A DNA stretch of 64,000 nucleotides. It comes from Galbula dea. Its lineage: Eukaryota; Chordata; Aves; Piciformes; Galbulidae. Shown in pieces: positions 26,001-39,590 of the stretch. Under the pieces are notes generated by a model. That model was not told the DNA's origin, searched no databases, and saw only the letters and a program-made list of their open reading frames with translations. The first letter of the stretch is position 1. Each line of letters begins with the position of its first letter. The position numbers were made by a program, and so were the translations under genes. Where the stretch lies: NCBI GenBank assembly GCA_013399015.1, contig VWZX01006814.1, positions 1,550,001-1,614,000 on the forward strand, read 5' to 3'.

Positions 26001-27899
26001 TTGCTGTTTGACATGTCTTCACAACTGTCCAAATTGCTTTCAAAGAAAGTCACAGAGGACTTGAAAGGAGGGGAGAGAAACTGATGAACAGACACTGAGA
26101 GCTTGGTGCTAGATCTGGATGAAAATGAAGGGGTGAGAGAAAATGCCAGGCACGGATTGACTCTCTTCCTCTGCTGGGCAGGTGGCCACCTATGCTGCTC
26201 TCATCACCATTTCATTGTGAAGCACAGACTGTTGTGTTTGATCTTCCTCTACTGAGTTGAAGTAGTGTGTCTCATGGATGCTTCTGAAGATCAAAGGGGT
26301 TAGGAAAGGATTAGCAGTCCTGTTACCCAACAGCTGTGAATTCGTTCTAGCGAAGGCACCTTCCAAAATGGTGTCACCTTTATTACTGTGAGCTTCAGTA
26401 TTCACGGTTTTTTTGCTATTCCTTTAAGCATCCTAGTTTTGGAAGTTGTGGGATTACAGATGGTCTCTTTTTTATTATTATTTTAGTCATTTAAATGAAG
26501 CTTCTGTATTTTAGCCCTCTAGTTCAAAGAAAAAAACTTAAGACGTGCAACAAATAGGACCAAAAAGCCCAGAAGTTACTGTGTGAATAAAAATAGCCCC
26601 AGATACATCACTTCAGCTTCAGAATAATAACATTACTTCGGTCTAATAGTTTAGAATCTGCTTGATTTAGGATTTCTGAGTGCAGGGACAAGGTCCTGTT
26701 TAGATGTCAGTGCATATGGCAACTGTGTTCCTGTTCCAAAGAGTTTACAATCCAGTAGGCTGTTGAAGAAGACAGGAAAAAAAACCAAAAAACCTGGGCA
26801 GCCTGAAGGATGGCTACTAGTGATAGCAAAGTAGAGCAAACAGTCTCCCGCCTTTGCAGTGCTAGTCAGAGGACAGAGTGAAAAGGAAGGTAATAGAGAC
26901 CCTATGTGAGATGTGAGCAGTCCTCCTCCTGAAATGTTCTCTGAGATGAGAGTAGGACCTCGAGTCTTCCAGAAGTGTCCTGTTCATGACTGTGTCTGCA
27001 GTGCTGTGGCCTTGAATCCTGGAAGCTCTCTCTCATTTGTCCGCATAACTCAAGGTGTTTGTAGGCCAGCCCCTGCACCCAGTAAACAACATGATTTACC
27101 CTTTGTGACTGCACAGTGTGGACAGAGTAATCAGCCTTTGGGAGCTATAGCTAAAAGACTCTATTATCCCTTTATATTGGGATGGTTTGTAGGACAGCCT
27201 CTTTCAAAGTTTACAGTGGGGAGTGTGGGCAGTATTTCAAGTTTGATGCTTACTGTAAGACTTGCACCTTCTGTTGCAGATATGGAGAAGAATTTGTGTG
27301 CTACAAAACTGACCATCCCCCCTCCTCCCCCCCCAAGTATTTAAGTTGTTTGGTAAGATGATTTCTTTCCCAGTGTACCTTGTCTTTGGCTTTGTGACTG
27401 GACAAAATGCTGGTGTTGCAGAGTGCATCAATACACTGGTGTTTGTATTTCATTTCTGTTTATGGGCTTGAATCAGGATGCTGCTCTCTGGAGCACCTGT
27501 TATCTCCCTGTTATGTAGCTTGTGACCCGGCAGAGGTGCATTGATTTGTGTGACTTTGAAAAGCTGCATAGCCTTGCGTTGTTTTTATTACTATTATTCT
27601 TACTATTGTTTAACCATAGGTCTCTTCATTTGTGGTTTGTTTTTCATCTGCCCTTGATTTGAGAATACAGTTGGGTGCATGTTTTAACTTTTGCAGACAG
27701 ACAGATCTGGTATGGTTAAGATCAGGCTGAAAATGTTGCCCAGAGAATTTCTTTGTTCCTTTAAATTCCTGTTTCTAATACGTTGTCAAGTCTTTTTATT
27801 GTTTGTCCTAAATTTTCATTTCTTTGTTTTTTTTAAGCAATAGAAAGGCTTAAGAAAATGAAAGATCTAAAGCCTTTTTTTTCCCCCCCCCTTCATTTA

Positions 27900-28420
27900 C
27901 TTTTTCATGGTACATTTTATTAGCATTTGGAATACAAATGTATGTGCCAGGGAGCCATCGGTAGAAACTGACTGGAAACAAAGAGGCAAATGAGCAAGTG
28001 TCTGCTTCAGCGGGGAGCAAATGCACGAAAACAAATAATCGTGAGAAGAGACCTGATTTAAAATCGAAAAGCAAGGCTTGTTCAGAATGATTTCACAGTT
28101 CAGGTGGAGAATATTAACTTTTAACTGCATATTCCTGAGCCCGATTTCCTTCTAAAACACGTGTCTCTCCTCTGATGTCCTGTGGCATTGGGGTGAGCGG
28201 GTGTGAGTGTGTTCATTGCAGGCTGGCTGGATGCCACCGCAGCTTTATTGCGCGTGGCTGGAGGGCTCACAGCAATTGCATAACGCTCTGCAGCAGAGAA
28301 AGCACAGGCTCGGTTCCCCCCCCCGCCCGGCTGCCGTCCCTCATCCAGGTGATTAGCAAAACCTTTGCTGAAGGTTTTGGTTTTGGCTGAAGGTTTTTAG
28401 TGTTTGCTAAAGCAGGGGGC
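27900..28420. promoter_or_regulatory. Candidate conserved non-coding / enhancer element in MXI1 intron
   Basis: This stretch keeps more CpG dinucleotides than its surroundings (for example CATCGG, CAGCGGGG, CACGAAAAC, AATCGTGAG, CCCGATTTCC) and contains no recognisable repeat. It includes a canonical E-box CACGTG at 28158-28163, the motif bound by MYC/MAX/MXI1 dimers. Retained CpG and complex sequence in an intron often mark regulatory DNA. The call is inference only. Confidence 0.3.
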
Positions 28421-28909
28421 AGATACCGTTGCAGAGAGGGCTGGGGTGGGGGGCTGGTGGCAGGAGTAAAGAAGAACCATCAAGTCATATGATGGCTGTT
28501 AGAGATACGCATGCCTCTGACCCCTGAATTGCTTTTAGAAGGAAATCATATTTCCCCCTATTTTCCTTGCTCTGTGGTTTTTGCATGTGTTTCTAATCAC
28601 TTTTATCTTAAAAATCATTCTCGTCCAGTGAATTGTTGATGTAGGGTCACTAGTGTTTCTCCAGGATTTGCTTTCTTTAACCAGTGATCCCTCCTGAATT
28701 TTTTAAGCAATTTGTTATCTCTGAAATTCACACAAAGTTTGTGGTTTCTAATTTCAGGGTTAAATTATACTCGACTTTTGTAAAGGTATAGAGGGAAGAG
28801 GAAGAAGGCAGAGGGGAAGGATGATAGTGTCCTTTTCCATATTAGGATCTTCCTCTGATGGTTCTTTTGGTTTGATTTGGTTATGTTTTTTTAACATCTC
28901 TCAGAGATC

Positions 28910-29010
28910 AAGTGTCTGATTTAGCCTCAGTGAGACTTGAGCATATTCCTAATGTTGAGCACATGCTTAAATCCGCTGTTGAATTCAAGCCCTGTAGACC
29001 TGCAGGCATA
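28910..29010. repeat. Possible ancient sauropsid interspersed repeat
   Basis: 'GAGACTTGAGCATATTCC' and 'TTGAGCACATGCTTAAATCC' resemble a degraded copy of a repeat common in reptile genomes (…ggacttgagcacatgcttaagtgctttgctga…). I cannot assign a class and no ends are visible. Confidence 0.35.
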
Positions 29011-29157
29011 GTACAAAAATATGTGGGAAATGCTTTTCTTTTCCCTCAGATGCTCCCTTCTTTCAACATACAAAAATCAGAATTCATCATTTTGAAATGC
29101 TGCTAGAGGCAAGTTGGTCAGTTCCTGCTGGGAGGAAAGCTTGATCTTTTAAAAGAT

Positions 29158-29203
29158 GAGGGGGGAGAGAGAGAGAAAGAAGAGGGGGGAAGAGAGAGAG
29201 AGA

Positions 29204-29242
<39 letters not shown>

Positions 29243-29243
29243 T
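29158..29243. repeat. (GA)n-(GT)n compound microsatellite
   Basis: About 47 nt of G/A-only sequence rich in GAGAGA is followed without a break by about 38 nt of (GT)n with single interruptions. Such purine-only plus alternating purine-pyrimidine tracts are prone to H-DNA and Z-DNA formation and length variation. Confidence 0.95.
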
Positions 29244-32200
29244 TGCAGATGGTCGGTCCTTGATTCAGCAAGTCTATCAGCAGTGTCTGAGTAGGGGATA
29301 GGGCTGAATCTGGTAAACCCTGCTGCTTCAGAGCTAAGCGTGCACGTGTATTTGACTGCCTTCTCAGCAGAGAAAGTTTCTAGTCTCAATTTCCAGTGCT
29401 TCTGCCCATGTTGGAAGCTGGAAAAAAACAAACAAACCAAAAACAGAACCCCAAAGCATATCCTAGCAAAAGAAGTCTCTTCAGGGATGTTTACATTCAG
29501 GGATGGCTTCTTGACAGTAGTGCCTGCAGCTATTGCTGCAACTTGGCAAGAGGATGGACCCAAGCAGGGCTAGGTGAGTGGGGTGGTGGGGGTGGGTGCA
29601 CAAGGGTTTGGCTGAGCCCTTTCAGGGTGCTCCTCAGGCATTGAAGGCAGGTGGATATCCCTCAGCTCTCTAGGGGACTTCCCAGGCAGGGAAGAGGCTA
29701 GTGGCTTTGTGCCCAGCTTGCTATAGTGCAGAGTGGTAAAATAGGTCGATTCTTTCTCAGACCCCTCAAAAATGTCCTCAGAGGAATGAAGGAAGGGGAA
29801 ATGAGGAGTTATTTTTGCACCCACACACCTTTTTCTGCACTGCAGTTTTGATCTAGGCAAAAGGGAGCCCAGTTCCTGCAGTGGAATTTGGATGCATGTT
29901 TTACAGTGAGACAGCTGAAGCTATGAGCAAAAAGCACGCATAAATAAAGGCTTCTTCCCGTGCTTTATATAATCAGAGTGGATGATGTCATTGAGAGCTG
30001 AAGAGGAAAGCAGACTGTGAAATTACAGCCCTCTGCAGCCAAGCAGAGCCAAGTGCAAGGAGGTGCACAGAGCAAGGGCCAGGCTCCTCTCTGATAGAGG
30101 CTCAGGACAGAGGGGCTGGGGGCTCAGGCTTGGAGGGGAGCTCAGGGTGTAAAAGTAGTTAAACCACATAGTCAGAAGCTCTCAAGCAGGCACAAAAGGA
30201 AAGGGGGGACAACAGCATATTGTCAATGGCAGCAGTGGGGCTGCCATTTCGGGGGCCAGCACCCCCTTCTTCCACATTGTGGGTTATTTCTCACAACATG
30301 CAGTCACCTAGAGTGTTGTGGCAGAGCTATGGGGCAGCTGAGCTTGCTCATCACTCTTCTACTTCAGTCTCCTGGACTATTTGTTTAGGAGCTGATGTAC
30401 CTTTTCCCACAGTAGTTCCTGGCAGGGAATAGAGGACATCCTCATTCTGCTTACTCTCTGCATCCTAGAGGAACTTGCTTCTAGGCTACTGGCCCAGGAC
30501 AGAGGAGGAAGCAGAAGTTACAGAGGGGCCCTGTCCTAGCCAGAGTTGCCAGGTGGAATAGGATAAGAGGTTGTCCTCAGCAATTCGGTACAGAGAGGCC
30601 CATGTTAGGATCTGATTTTCTGAAGTCTCTCTGGTGCTTTGCTCCTTTTCTGGCCCTCTGATGGTCCACAAGGGAATCTCAAATGCAAATCTTCCCCCTC
30701 ATCAGGCCGAGCAGGAGGGGGTTACTGGGCAGATCTCTTGGGAAAGAGACTGGCCCCCTTAGTTCAAATCCTCCCTGGATTACCTCTTCAGCATATCAGC
30801 ATATCTAGCACCTACCATGTGCTCAGGAAGCTGCTGTGAGAGCCTGACTTTTTCCAAGACCACTTAGGCAGTTGAAAGGGCTTCAGCTTCTCCCAACTCC
30901 CCTGCAGCTAGCATGCAAAGGCTTTGGCCTCAGCTGAAGCAGGAATACTCCTTCTGTCATCCTCTGTCTTCCCTGGGATCAAGGCAGCAAGATGCAGCAG
31001 CCCTTCATGCCAAGCCTGAGTTGTTTCTCTGTTACATAACAATATGGGCATTTAGACTTGTTTTTCCAGATATTGGCAGATGCGTCAAATATTGGCATAA
31101 TCCAGTGGTTTACATGGAAAGCCGTCTGGCTCTGTCTGGATCCTGCACAATGCTGGTATTTTCATTGAATACAAGAGCCTGCAGTGGAGTCAAAGCCACA
31201 TTGCCACAGAGTCCAGGTAAACAAGGGGAAAAGACATTTGTATCATGGCGTGACCTATGCAATTACAGCTGTCCAGGTACAGCTTCAGGACCAGATAATA
31301 AAGATTAATAGGTTAATGATTACTTTATCTCTGAAATGGTCTTTTAGGCAAGTTTGTTGTGATGCTTTTGAGCCCTGGAGTTTTTATTTCTGGGCTTTAC
31401 TGAAGCCACCCATCAGTGCATCAGACCTGCCTGTGTGCTCTGCAGTTTAAGAATCCATCATGGTCCACTTTAGCTGTTGGAAGTTGAGAGAGGTCAGAGA
31501 CTGTGACCATGTCAGACTTTGAAAATAAAATGGCAAGGTATTGAACACTGAGATAGCTGGGGAAGCTGTTTGGTTTGATCTCTCTGAGGGAAAGCAACAT
31601 GCTTGTGTGTGGCAGGATGCTTTGTGGGCTTGGTTGTTCACTGTCCCAGCTGCACAGGACCAGGGAGCTCCCAAGCGGCTCTGCCAGTGTCATCCCTAGC
31701 AGGAGGCAGTGACTGCTGGGGCTGAAAGGCCTGGCCATCCGCAGTCTGCACCCACCTGCACACCAAAGCTGGCCTGCTGCTATAGGCTGATGTAAAGCCC
31801 TGTGCATTTCCCTTGGTTGGGCTGTGGTTCAAGGTACAAATGTTCTTACAGTTGCAGTGTCATCAACGCTAAGTGTGGCTTAGCTCTGCATGCAGAATAA
31901 GGGGGGAATCCAACAGCAGTGTAGAAGTGTTAGCTTTTGGTCAAACCTCTTCCAAACCTACGTTTGCTCAGCCAATGGTTCCTGCCCCTGCAGTGTGCTT
32001 GTTGCCCGAGCTGTGCTATGTGCTGTTGTGAGTTTATCAGCTTGTGCTCACACCCTCTGCTGCAAGCAGGTGTCCCCTCCTGATGTGCCAGGAGAAGCCA
32101 TCACCCCTGCTGTGAGCCGTGGCCTTTGGCAACTGGCCAACAGAGCTGCTGGCTGGAGTGGCTTCTCTGAAAAACATCTGTGCAAGCCTGGGCCAATCTT

Positions 32201-33810
32201 CTGCACTCTGAGAGTCAGTGTGGGGATCTAGAACTGTGAGGATGTCCCCTTGGGGCCACACATACTGGGGAAGTAACTGCCAGCTTTTCCAGTGTCCTCA
32301 TGAGGATGGACCCTCTGACTGCTTTGTCTTCTACCTGTCCTTGTCGGGGCCTACAGAGTGCAGTAACCTCCTTCAATCAACTGTAGTCCTGGGGCACAGT
32401 GGGAAATGTGTCAGTGTCCAGAGTTTTATTACGTCGCTGGATCTTTGCATGTAGCTTTCAGGTGGATCTCATCAAGTTTCCACATAACCTAGCTTTTGAT
32501 ATGGCAGATCAGTGCCATCTTTTTAACTGTTGTCTCAGCAATTCAGCCAGTGCTCACTCCTGCCCAAAGCTGATTGCTGGTTCCAGGAACTGCATTTCCT
32601 GATGTGGCATCTTCCTAGGTTCCTGGTAAAACCTCCAGTACTGAGACTCAGCCCAAAGCTCAGGCTGTATATGTGTTGTTCATCTCTCCCTGCATTCAGG
32701 AGCAGACTGTGATACATTTTGTTGATTCCCTAACCTTTTTGTTTTCTTTTGCAGAAATAACTCCATTTTCACCATGGGCTGGGAGCTGCTATAGGGCAGA
32801 GGGGAGTCTGTGGTCCCTACCTGTAGCAGGTGCTTTGTAGCAAGTGTCCCCTGTCAGGTGCAACCAGCCCTGCTCCTCAGTTCCTAGATCTGTGCACACA
32901 TTTTTAGCTCTGCTGGAGGTTCATTTTTAACTTGGGTTGGTCTTGGGTATGTGAAGCATATGGTTGGTGCTTGTACTCGTGCTGTGAAGAGACACGTGCT
33001 GCTCTGTGCTGCAGCTTGATGGCTATGCTGTGACAGCTGTGACTGGGTGACCTGCCTCTGTGGCTGCTCAGGAAAGCTGCAGCATAGCCAAAAATGGGTT
33101 CAGAACACAGAATGTCTTTAGCCACAAGATCACCATCGTTTTCCTCTTGCTTTCTCTAGTTGCAAGGAGTCATGTCATCTGGTTGGCTGATGTGAACTGT
33201 AGTGCCAGTGTGAACCAGAAGGGCTTTTTCCTTGGTGGCTGTACATGTTATCATGGGCCATTGGGCAAACACCTGTAGTGAGTGCACAGAACTCCTGTTG
33301 GTCAGTCTGTACATTGAAAATGGACTTCAAGGTAGAGAAAAATCCCTTTGTGTCAGCCATATCAGTTCAATGCCAGTGGGGTTTTCCCTGGAGCAAGTTG
33401 AGAAGTAAAAGAGGAGATTGGTGCAATTACTACCTTTTTCAGTTTGATTTTGGATTATGATTCCCCTTTCTTCACCCTTCCAGTTGTTAATATTTAATGA
33501 AAAACACATGTTCATCAAGGCCCTTGCTGGTCATATGCAGCCCTGTGGCTATTCTTGAAACAGAATGATGGACCCTTTGTAAAGAGATTCATAATAGAAA
33601 CAGTGAGGAGCTCTCAGCTACAGCACCACTAGTGAACACTCCCCTACACTGACAGTTCATCAGCAAAACCCCTGACCCTTCCACCCTTAATCATCCTTGC
33701 TTGTCACTGACATAATTGCCTGATTACAGACTCCTCTCCCCCACCCCTTTCAAACTGGGAGCGATAGTGAATTTGAAATACAAATGGAAATGAACTGTCT
33801 ATGCTGTCTT

Positions 33811-33837
33811 TTTTTTCTTTTTTTTTTTTTTTTTCTT
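33811..33837. repeat. Poly-T tract
   Basis: Two T runs separated by a single C, without a recognisable element attached. It may be an A-tail of an unrecognised minus-strand retrocopy or simple low complexity. Confidence 0.85.
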
Positions 33838-34867
33838 CACATGGATTGAGATGGATCAGGCTAAGATTCAGTTTCTTTGTGAAGGGACAGGGACTGGGAT
33901 AGGCTTTCAGGATTCTTTTGCACTGGTGTTTCTTGCATGTGAATGGTGGAGCTGATGTCATTGTGTTATTGACTGGGATGACAAGTTTGGACATAAATCA
34001 TTGATGTCTGGGAAAGAGAGAGAGAGGTAAAAAAGGCAACCCACACTTGATAGTTTTCCATAAATCTGCTGTTCATTCCTGCATACGTGATACAGAGGAG
34101 GAGACAGTGGGAGCAGTTTTCCTGTTCAGCCTGAGGACGATGTGCTTTGCCACTGCTGTCTTAACCATTTTCCCCAGAACAAATTTCCATGTTCTGCAGA
34201 AGACAGCTCATATCCTCAGCAACACCATTATGCTTGAGCCTGTCTTTGTAGACATGAGCCAAGGTCAGAAGACTGACCAGGGTAAGGTCTTGGGTTCTCT
34301 TGTTCCCACAGACCTTGCATCCCCAGCAGCATTTCAGACCTGGTCCCAAGAACAAGTGAAGAGAGTAGTGCTTGGGAACTCCATCCCTCCAGCTCCTTTA
34401 ACTGCCAGCCAGGAGTTGTTTGGGTGGTTTGGGCTGACTGTTTTTTCTCATTGATCCTCTTAATTCTGTGCAAAAATGCAGCACTTCGATCAGTTCATAG
34501 CAAATGCCCGTGAGCCAGCAATGCACAAGTGTGCAAGGGGGTAGCAGTTATTCAAAACTGCTTTCACAAAAGTTCTCAGCAAAACAGACAGCAAATAGCT
34601 GAAAGAGAGGAAACCTATGAGATACTTGCACCATTTGCCTGTGTGCCATACCCCTGCACAAAGTTCATCTGGATGAGTTTGATTATCTCTTCAGACAGCA
34701 CAAAAATAAACAGTGTCTGTGAGAGGTTAGCAATGATGCAAGTATTTGTGAGCAGATGATGTTTGCAGTATGAATAGTTCAGTGGCAGTTTGTCTTGGTA
34801 CCTGTAGGGAATCTTGTGATGTGTGGAAAGAGGGAAACATGAAAACTGCCTTGTAGAAGAGAAGTAG

Positions 34868-36246
<1,379 letters not shown>

Positions 36247-36418
36247 AAACTTGAAGAGGCTGAGAGGAGAAGCCAGCACCAGCTTGAGAACCTGGAACGA
36301 GAACAAAGATTCCTAAAGAGAAGACTGGAACAACTACAGGGTCCTCAGGAGATAGAGCGAATACGAATGGACAGCATTGGCTCTACCATTTCCTCGGATC
36401 GCTCTGACTCGGAGCGAG
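36247..36418 (+). CDS. MXI1: MXI1 exon encoding the leucine zipper and linker
   Basis: The 172-nt exon encodes 57 complete codons plus one base. It opens with 'KLEEAERRSQHQLENLEREQ' and 'RFLKRRLEQL', the heptad-repeat zipper that continues helix 2 and gives specific pairing with MAX. It then encodes 'ERIRMDSIGSTISSDRSD', the serine-rich linker typical of the MXI1/MXD family. The donor is GAG|GTGGGT. Compared with my memory of human MXI1, 'FLKWRL' reads 'FLKRRL' here and 'QEMER' reads 'QEIER'; both are mild. The exon exits in phase 1 into the C-terminal exon. Confidence 0.97.
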
Positions 36419-37778
36419 GTGGGTGTCACTGAACCAGCACTGAATCCCCAGGATTCTGGGAAGGGAGGGCATGAGATTCACCCATTTCTTGTCTCTCCCT
36501 TCTTATGGCCTTTGGTATTTGGCTACTGATTTTCTTCATGCATATGCACATACACTTGCACAGATGCACATTTATATATGAAGAGTTCAGTATTTTGCAT
36601 GAGTTCTAATTAAGTGTTATTACCAACTTGAGCTGATTTCTGTGGCTTTTAAGGTGACCTGTTTCTCCAAAAAGCTCTCTAAAATGCTAAAACATTAGTT
36701 ATGTAAAATAGTGGTCACCAGATGATAGCTAAACACCTGATAGTAAAGTTGAGATATCCATTATGCTCGTTGGTCTACTGAATCTCTCAGCAAAACAAAG
36801 AAAAAGATCTAAGAAGATACTAGTGGGACTGAAATGGATATTGCAAAGCAGCATCCAGCTTCTTATTCTGTATTTGGGCTATGGTGTAACCAAGGGTCCC
36901 GAGTATAACCAAGCAAACAGAGCCAAACAAATTGCCTCTTAAAATTCCCAGAGTCATTCTACACCCCCCCCTTCATTTTTATCCCAAGCATCCCACAGAG
37001 TTAATCTTCTTGGTTAAAACTGGATAGAGGTGATCTGAATGGCTGACTGAATACAGGTGTTTTTCTTTTTACAAATATCTCTGCTGTGGAGAGAGATTTA
37101 GGCACAATAGATGGTTTGAGAATTACTGACAGACCCAAAGATAGTGAATAGTTTGGGTATGAGTCTGTAGTTTAAAAAAAATCCTTTCGGAAAATGCCTA
37201 AACAATATGGGAACCGAGATATCTGGTTAGTTAGATCCCTGTTTTCTAAGCCTTTCTTTAAAATTACGATTTATGTTCTAAAGTACACTGAGTATCACTG
37301 AGAGTAACCCAGGTCCCCATGGTAATGTATTGTAATGCCTTATTATGAGTGGTCCTAGTTTTGGCAACATAATAATCAAGCAAGTAGCATGTTTTGGGGT
37401 AACTTCATGCTCCATTTTCTCTGTTCCACTGTTTTATCTGTTTCTTTTTATTGGCAGCACTGGGGTAGTATAGCTCCAAAGAAAGAGATAGTGGAGCAAG
37501 TTCAGTGTGGGGTGGCTGACCTCTGCTGACTGTTGGGCATGCACACTGGAGGAGTCAACCCACTTTGCCAAGTCCCTTAGAAAAACTCCAAGTTGGTGTC
37601 TAGGCTATTTATAAATCGTATCCACAGCCCATCCTGTTCCAGGGAGTACACTGAAAGTCTTCCTGCTGGACTGCTGCCTCATCCCTGACTGGGGAAGTCA
37701 CAGCAGCTCTCTGGCTTGAAGGGAGCAGTTGGATCTGTGGTGCTAACTTGTGTGCTTTTCTCTCATTTTCATTTTTAG
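36419..37778 (+). other. MXI1: MXI1 last intron
   Basis: The intron runs from GTGGGTGTCA to CATTTTTAG. Nothing recognisable lies in it apart from short low-complexity runs (a C run near 36964-36971). Confidence 0.92.
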
Positions 37779-37942
37779 AAGAGATTGAAGTGGACGTGGA
37801 AAGCACAGAGTTCTCCCATGGAGAAGTGGACAATATCAGCACAACCAGCATCAGTGACATTGATGATCACAGCAGCTTGCAGAGTATTGGGAGTGACGAG
37901 GGTTACTCCAGCGCCAGTGTCAAGCTCTCGTTTGCTTCCTAG
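37779..37942 (+). CDS. MXI1: MXI1 terminal coding exon
   Basis: The exon completes a split Glu codon and encodes 'EIEVDVESTEFSHGEVDNIS', 'TTSISDIDDHSSLQSIGSDE' and 'GYSSASVKLSFAS', ending in TAG at 37940-37942. This acidic, Ser-rich tail is diagnostic for MXI1. Human MXI1 ends in SFTS as I recall it, so the single Ala is a minor lineage difference. The tail follows the zipper and is less constrained than the bHLH-Zip. With this exon the C-terminal half of the protein is complete and uninterrupted, so the gene looks functional. Confidence 0.97.
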
Positions 37943-39590
37943 AACCAAGTGAGACAACAGTGCAGGGCGAATGATTTTACTGGGGTGATCAAACTGGGTC
38001 CTAGATGCCAGTATCCTCTTTCAGAAGTGACATTTTGACAGCTAGTCCTGGAGAGACCTGTATATAAAGCTTTTTGGGTAAAGGAAGCCTCCACAGAAAC
38101 CCACATGTGTTCATTGGTCATGTACCAATCCCAATCCCTGCTGACTAAAAGTTAGATCAAACACCAGTCCCTTTGAAGTCCGTGAAATCCGTTTGTTTCT
38201 GTGGGACCTGGATCTAGACCTTAGAGCTGAAACACTTTGTTTTGAATTTATTTGTTTGAAAGAGGATACTAAAGACTCATCCCTCTCTTTCTGTCATGAG
38301 ATTTGAGAAATGTCAGAATTTTTATATTGCATTCAGGTTAAATAACCTAGATTAGGCCCTTCTAAAGAGCTTTTTTGGTCTTAAAAGAACTGTGTCCTAC
38401 AGTTTATCACAATCCAATACTGTCATAAAGTACCAGGAAATCTAACAAGGCTTATGTAGCCTAGGAAAAACAATTAAGATAATGATTAAGGTCTCACTCT
38501 GTGCCCAGAGAGAGAGAGGTGGGGCAGCAAAGAGAGATGTTCAGGAGAGAATACCATTCAGCTCAGCTTTCTGTTGAACATCATTTAAAAACCAAGTACC
38601 TCTGATGCGTGGCTAAAGCAAGAGGTACACACTTGTAATCTACCAGCACATCCTGGGCTGTGTCATGCCTTAGGCTGTGACACCAACAGCAGATCTCCCA
38701 GTAGATGCGTGCTCATACGCAGGCACACAACCAGCTGAGGACAGAAAGAAACCAGCACATACGAGAGGTGATATGACAGAGTCATGCCCGGATACTGAGC
38801 CACTATGACCTTTTTATTTGAAGAGATTTTTTGATAAACATTTGTAAATGTGTCAGGAGAGAAAACACCCCAAGTCTGATGCGTCTTTTTAGAGCTTGTC
38901 TGTATGAAACCTTAGATGTCTTTTATATGAATTTATGCCATGAAAAGATCTGTTTTGATGAAGCACTTGACCCAGTGAAATGCAAAGATGCTTTTTGCCG
39001 TGCACACAATGGATGAAGGCTGTGCTAGCTGGAAGAGGCCAGGTTTGGTGGGGGTTTCTTTGGTTTTCTTTTTAGAATCATTCCCTTTGCTGACTTTCGA
39101 AGTTCCAGTCAAGTAGTTAACCTAGTTAAGCTCAGCACGTCTCTCATGTTAATGTAACGTTCTGACTGCACGTCCTGTTCCCAAGGGCCTTGCCATCTTA
39201 TCTGTGCAGGTGCTGTTAAGAGCTATTATAGCGAATGTTTTCTAATTTTCTTGGAGACGAGCATTCTAACCTGCACTTTGAGGGCTTTGCTTTTTTATTT
39301 TTGTCTTTATAATGGCCAGGATTATTTTGTTTTCCAAGTTTTAAAAACCTTAATAGAGTCCTCACCTATGGCATTGTTTGAAACTTTGTATATCCTTAAG
39401 TAATTTAACTACCCCTCATTACTAAGAAAAAAAAAGAGGAAAAAATGCTTTATAAAATCCATAACTTATTGCTGATTTGAATGGGTTGTTAATTTCAGTC
39501 CTTTAGATTTTATTTTATTGTTTTAGGTAGGGCTGGGCAAAAAGAGGTAAAATAAAATAAAAAAATAAAGACAACCATATTTAGCAGTGC
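37943..39590 (+). other. MXI1: MXI1 3' untranslated region
   Basis: Non-coding sequence follows the stop. The first strong poly(A) signals are overlapping AATAAA copies at 39551-39569, followed by a GT-rich stretch near 39590-39605, so cleavage is placed near 39590. A later ATTAAA at 39649-39654 with downstream GT-rich sequence, and AATAAA at 40498-40503, could give longer forms. The exact end is an estimate. Confidence 0.7.
39551..39569 (+). terminator. MXI1: Clustered poly(A) signals of MXI1
   Basis: Three overlapping AATAAA hexamers lie here, followed within 20-50 nt by GT-rich sequence. This suits the main cleavage site of the MXI1 transcript. Confidence 0.65.

Noticed and set aside
26913..27344. 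A 143-codon open frame in the MXI1 intron
   Set aside because: It has mixed composition, ends in a C-run-encoded proline tract, and shows no domain or splice support.
38831..39016. A 61-codon frame after the MXI1 stop
   Set aside because: It lies inside the 3'UTR, has no relation to the MXI1 C-terminus, and the upstream stop with a complete MXI1 tail is unambiguous.
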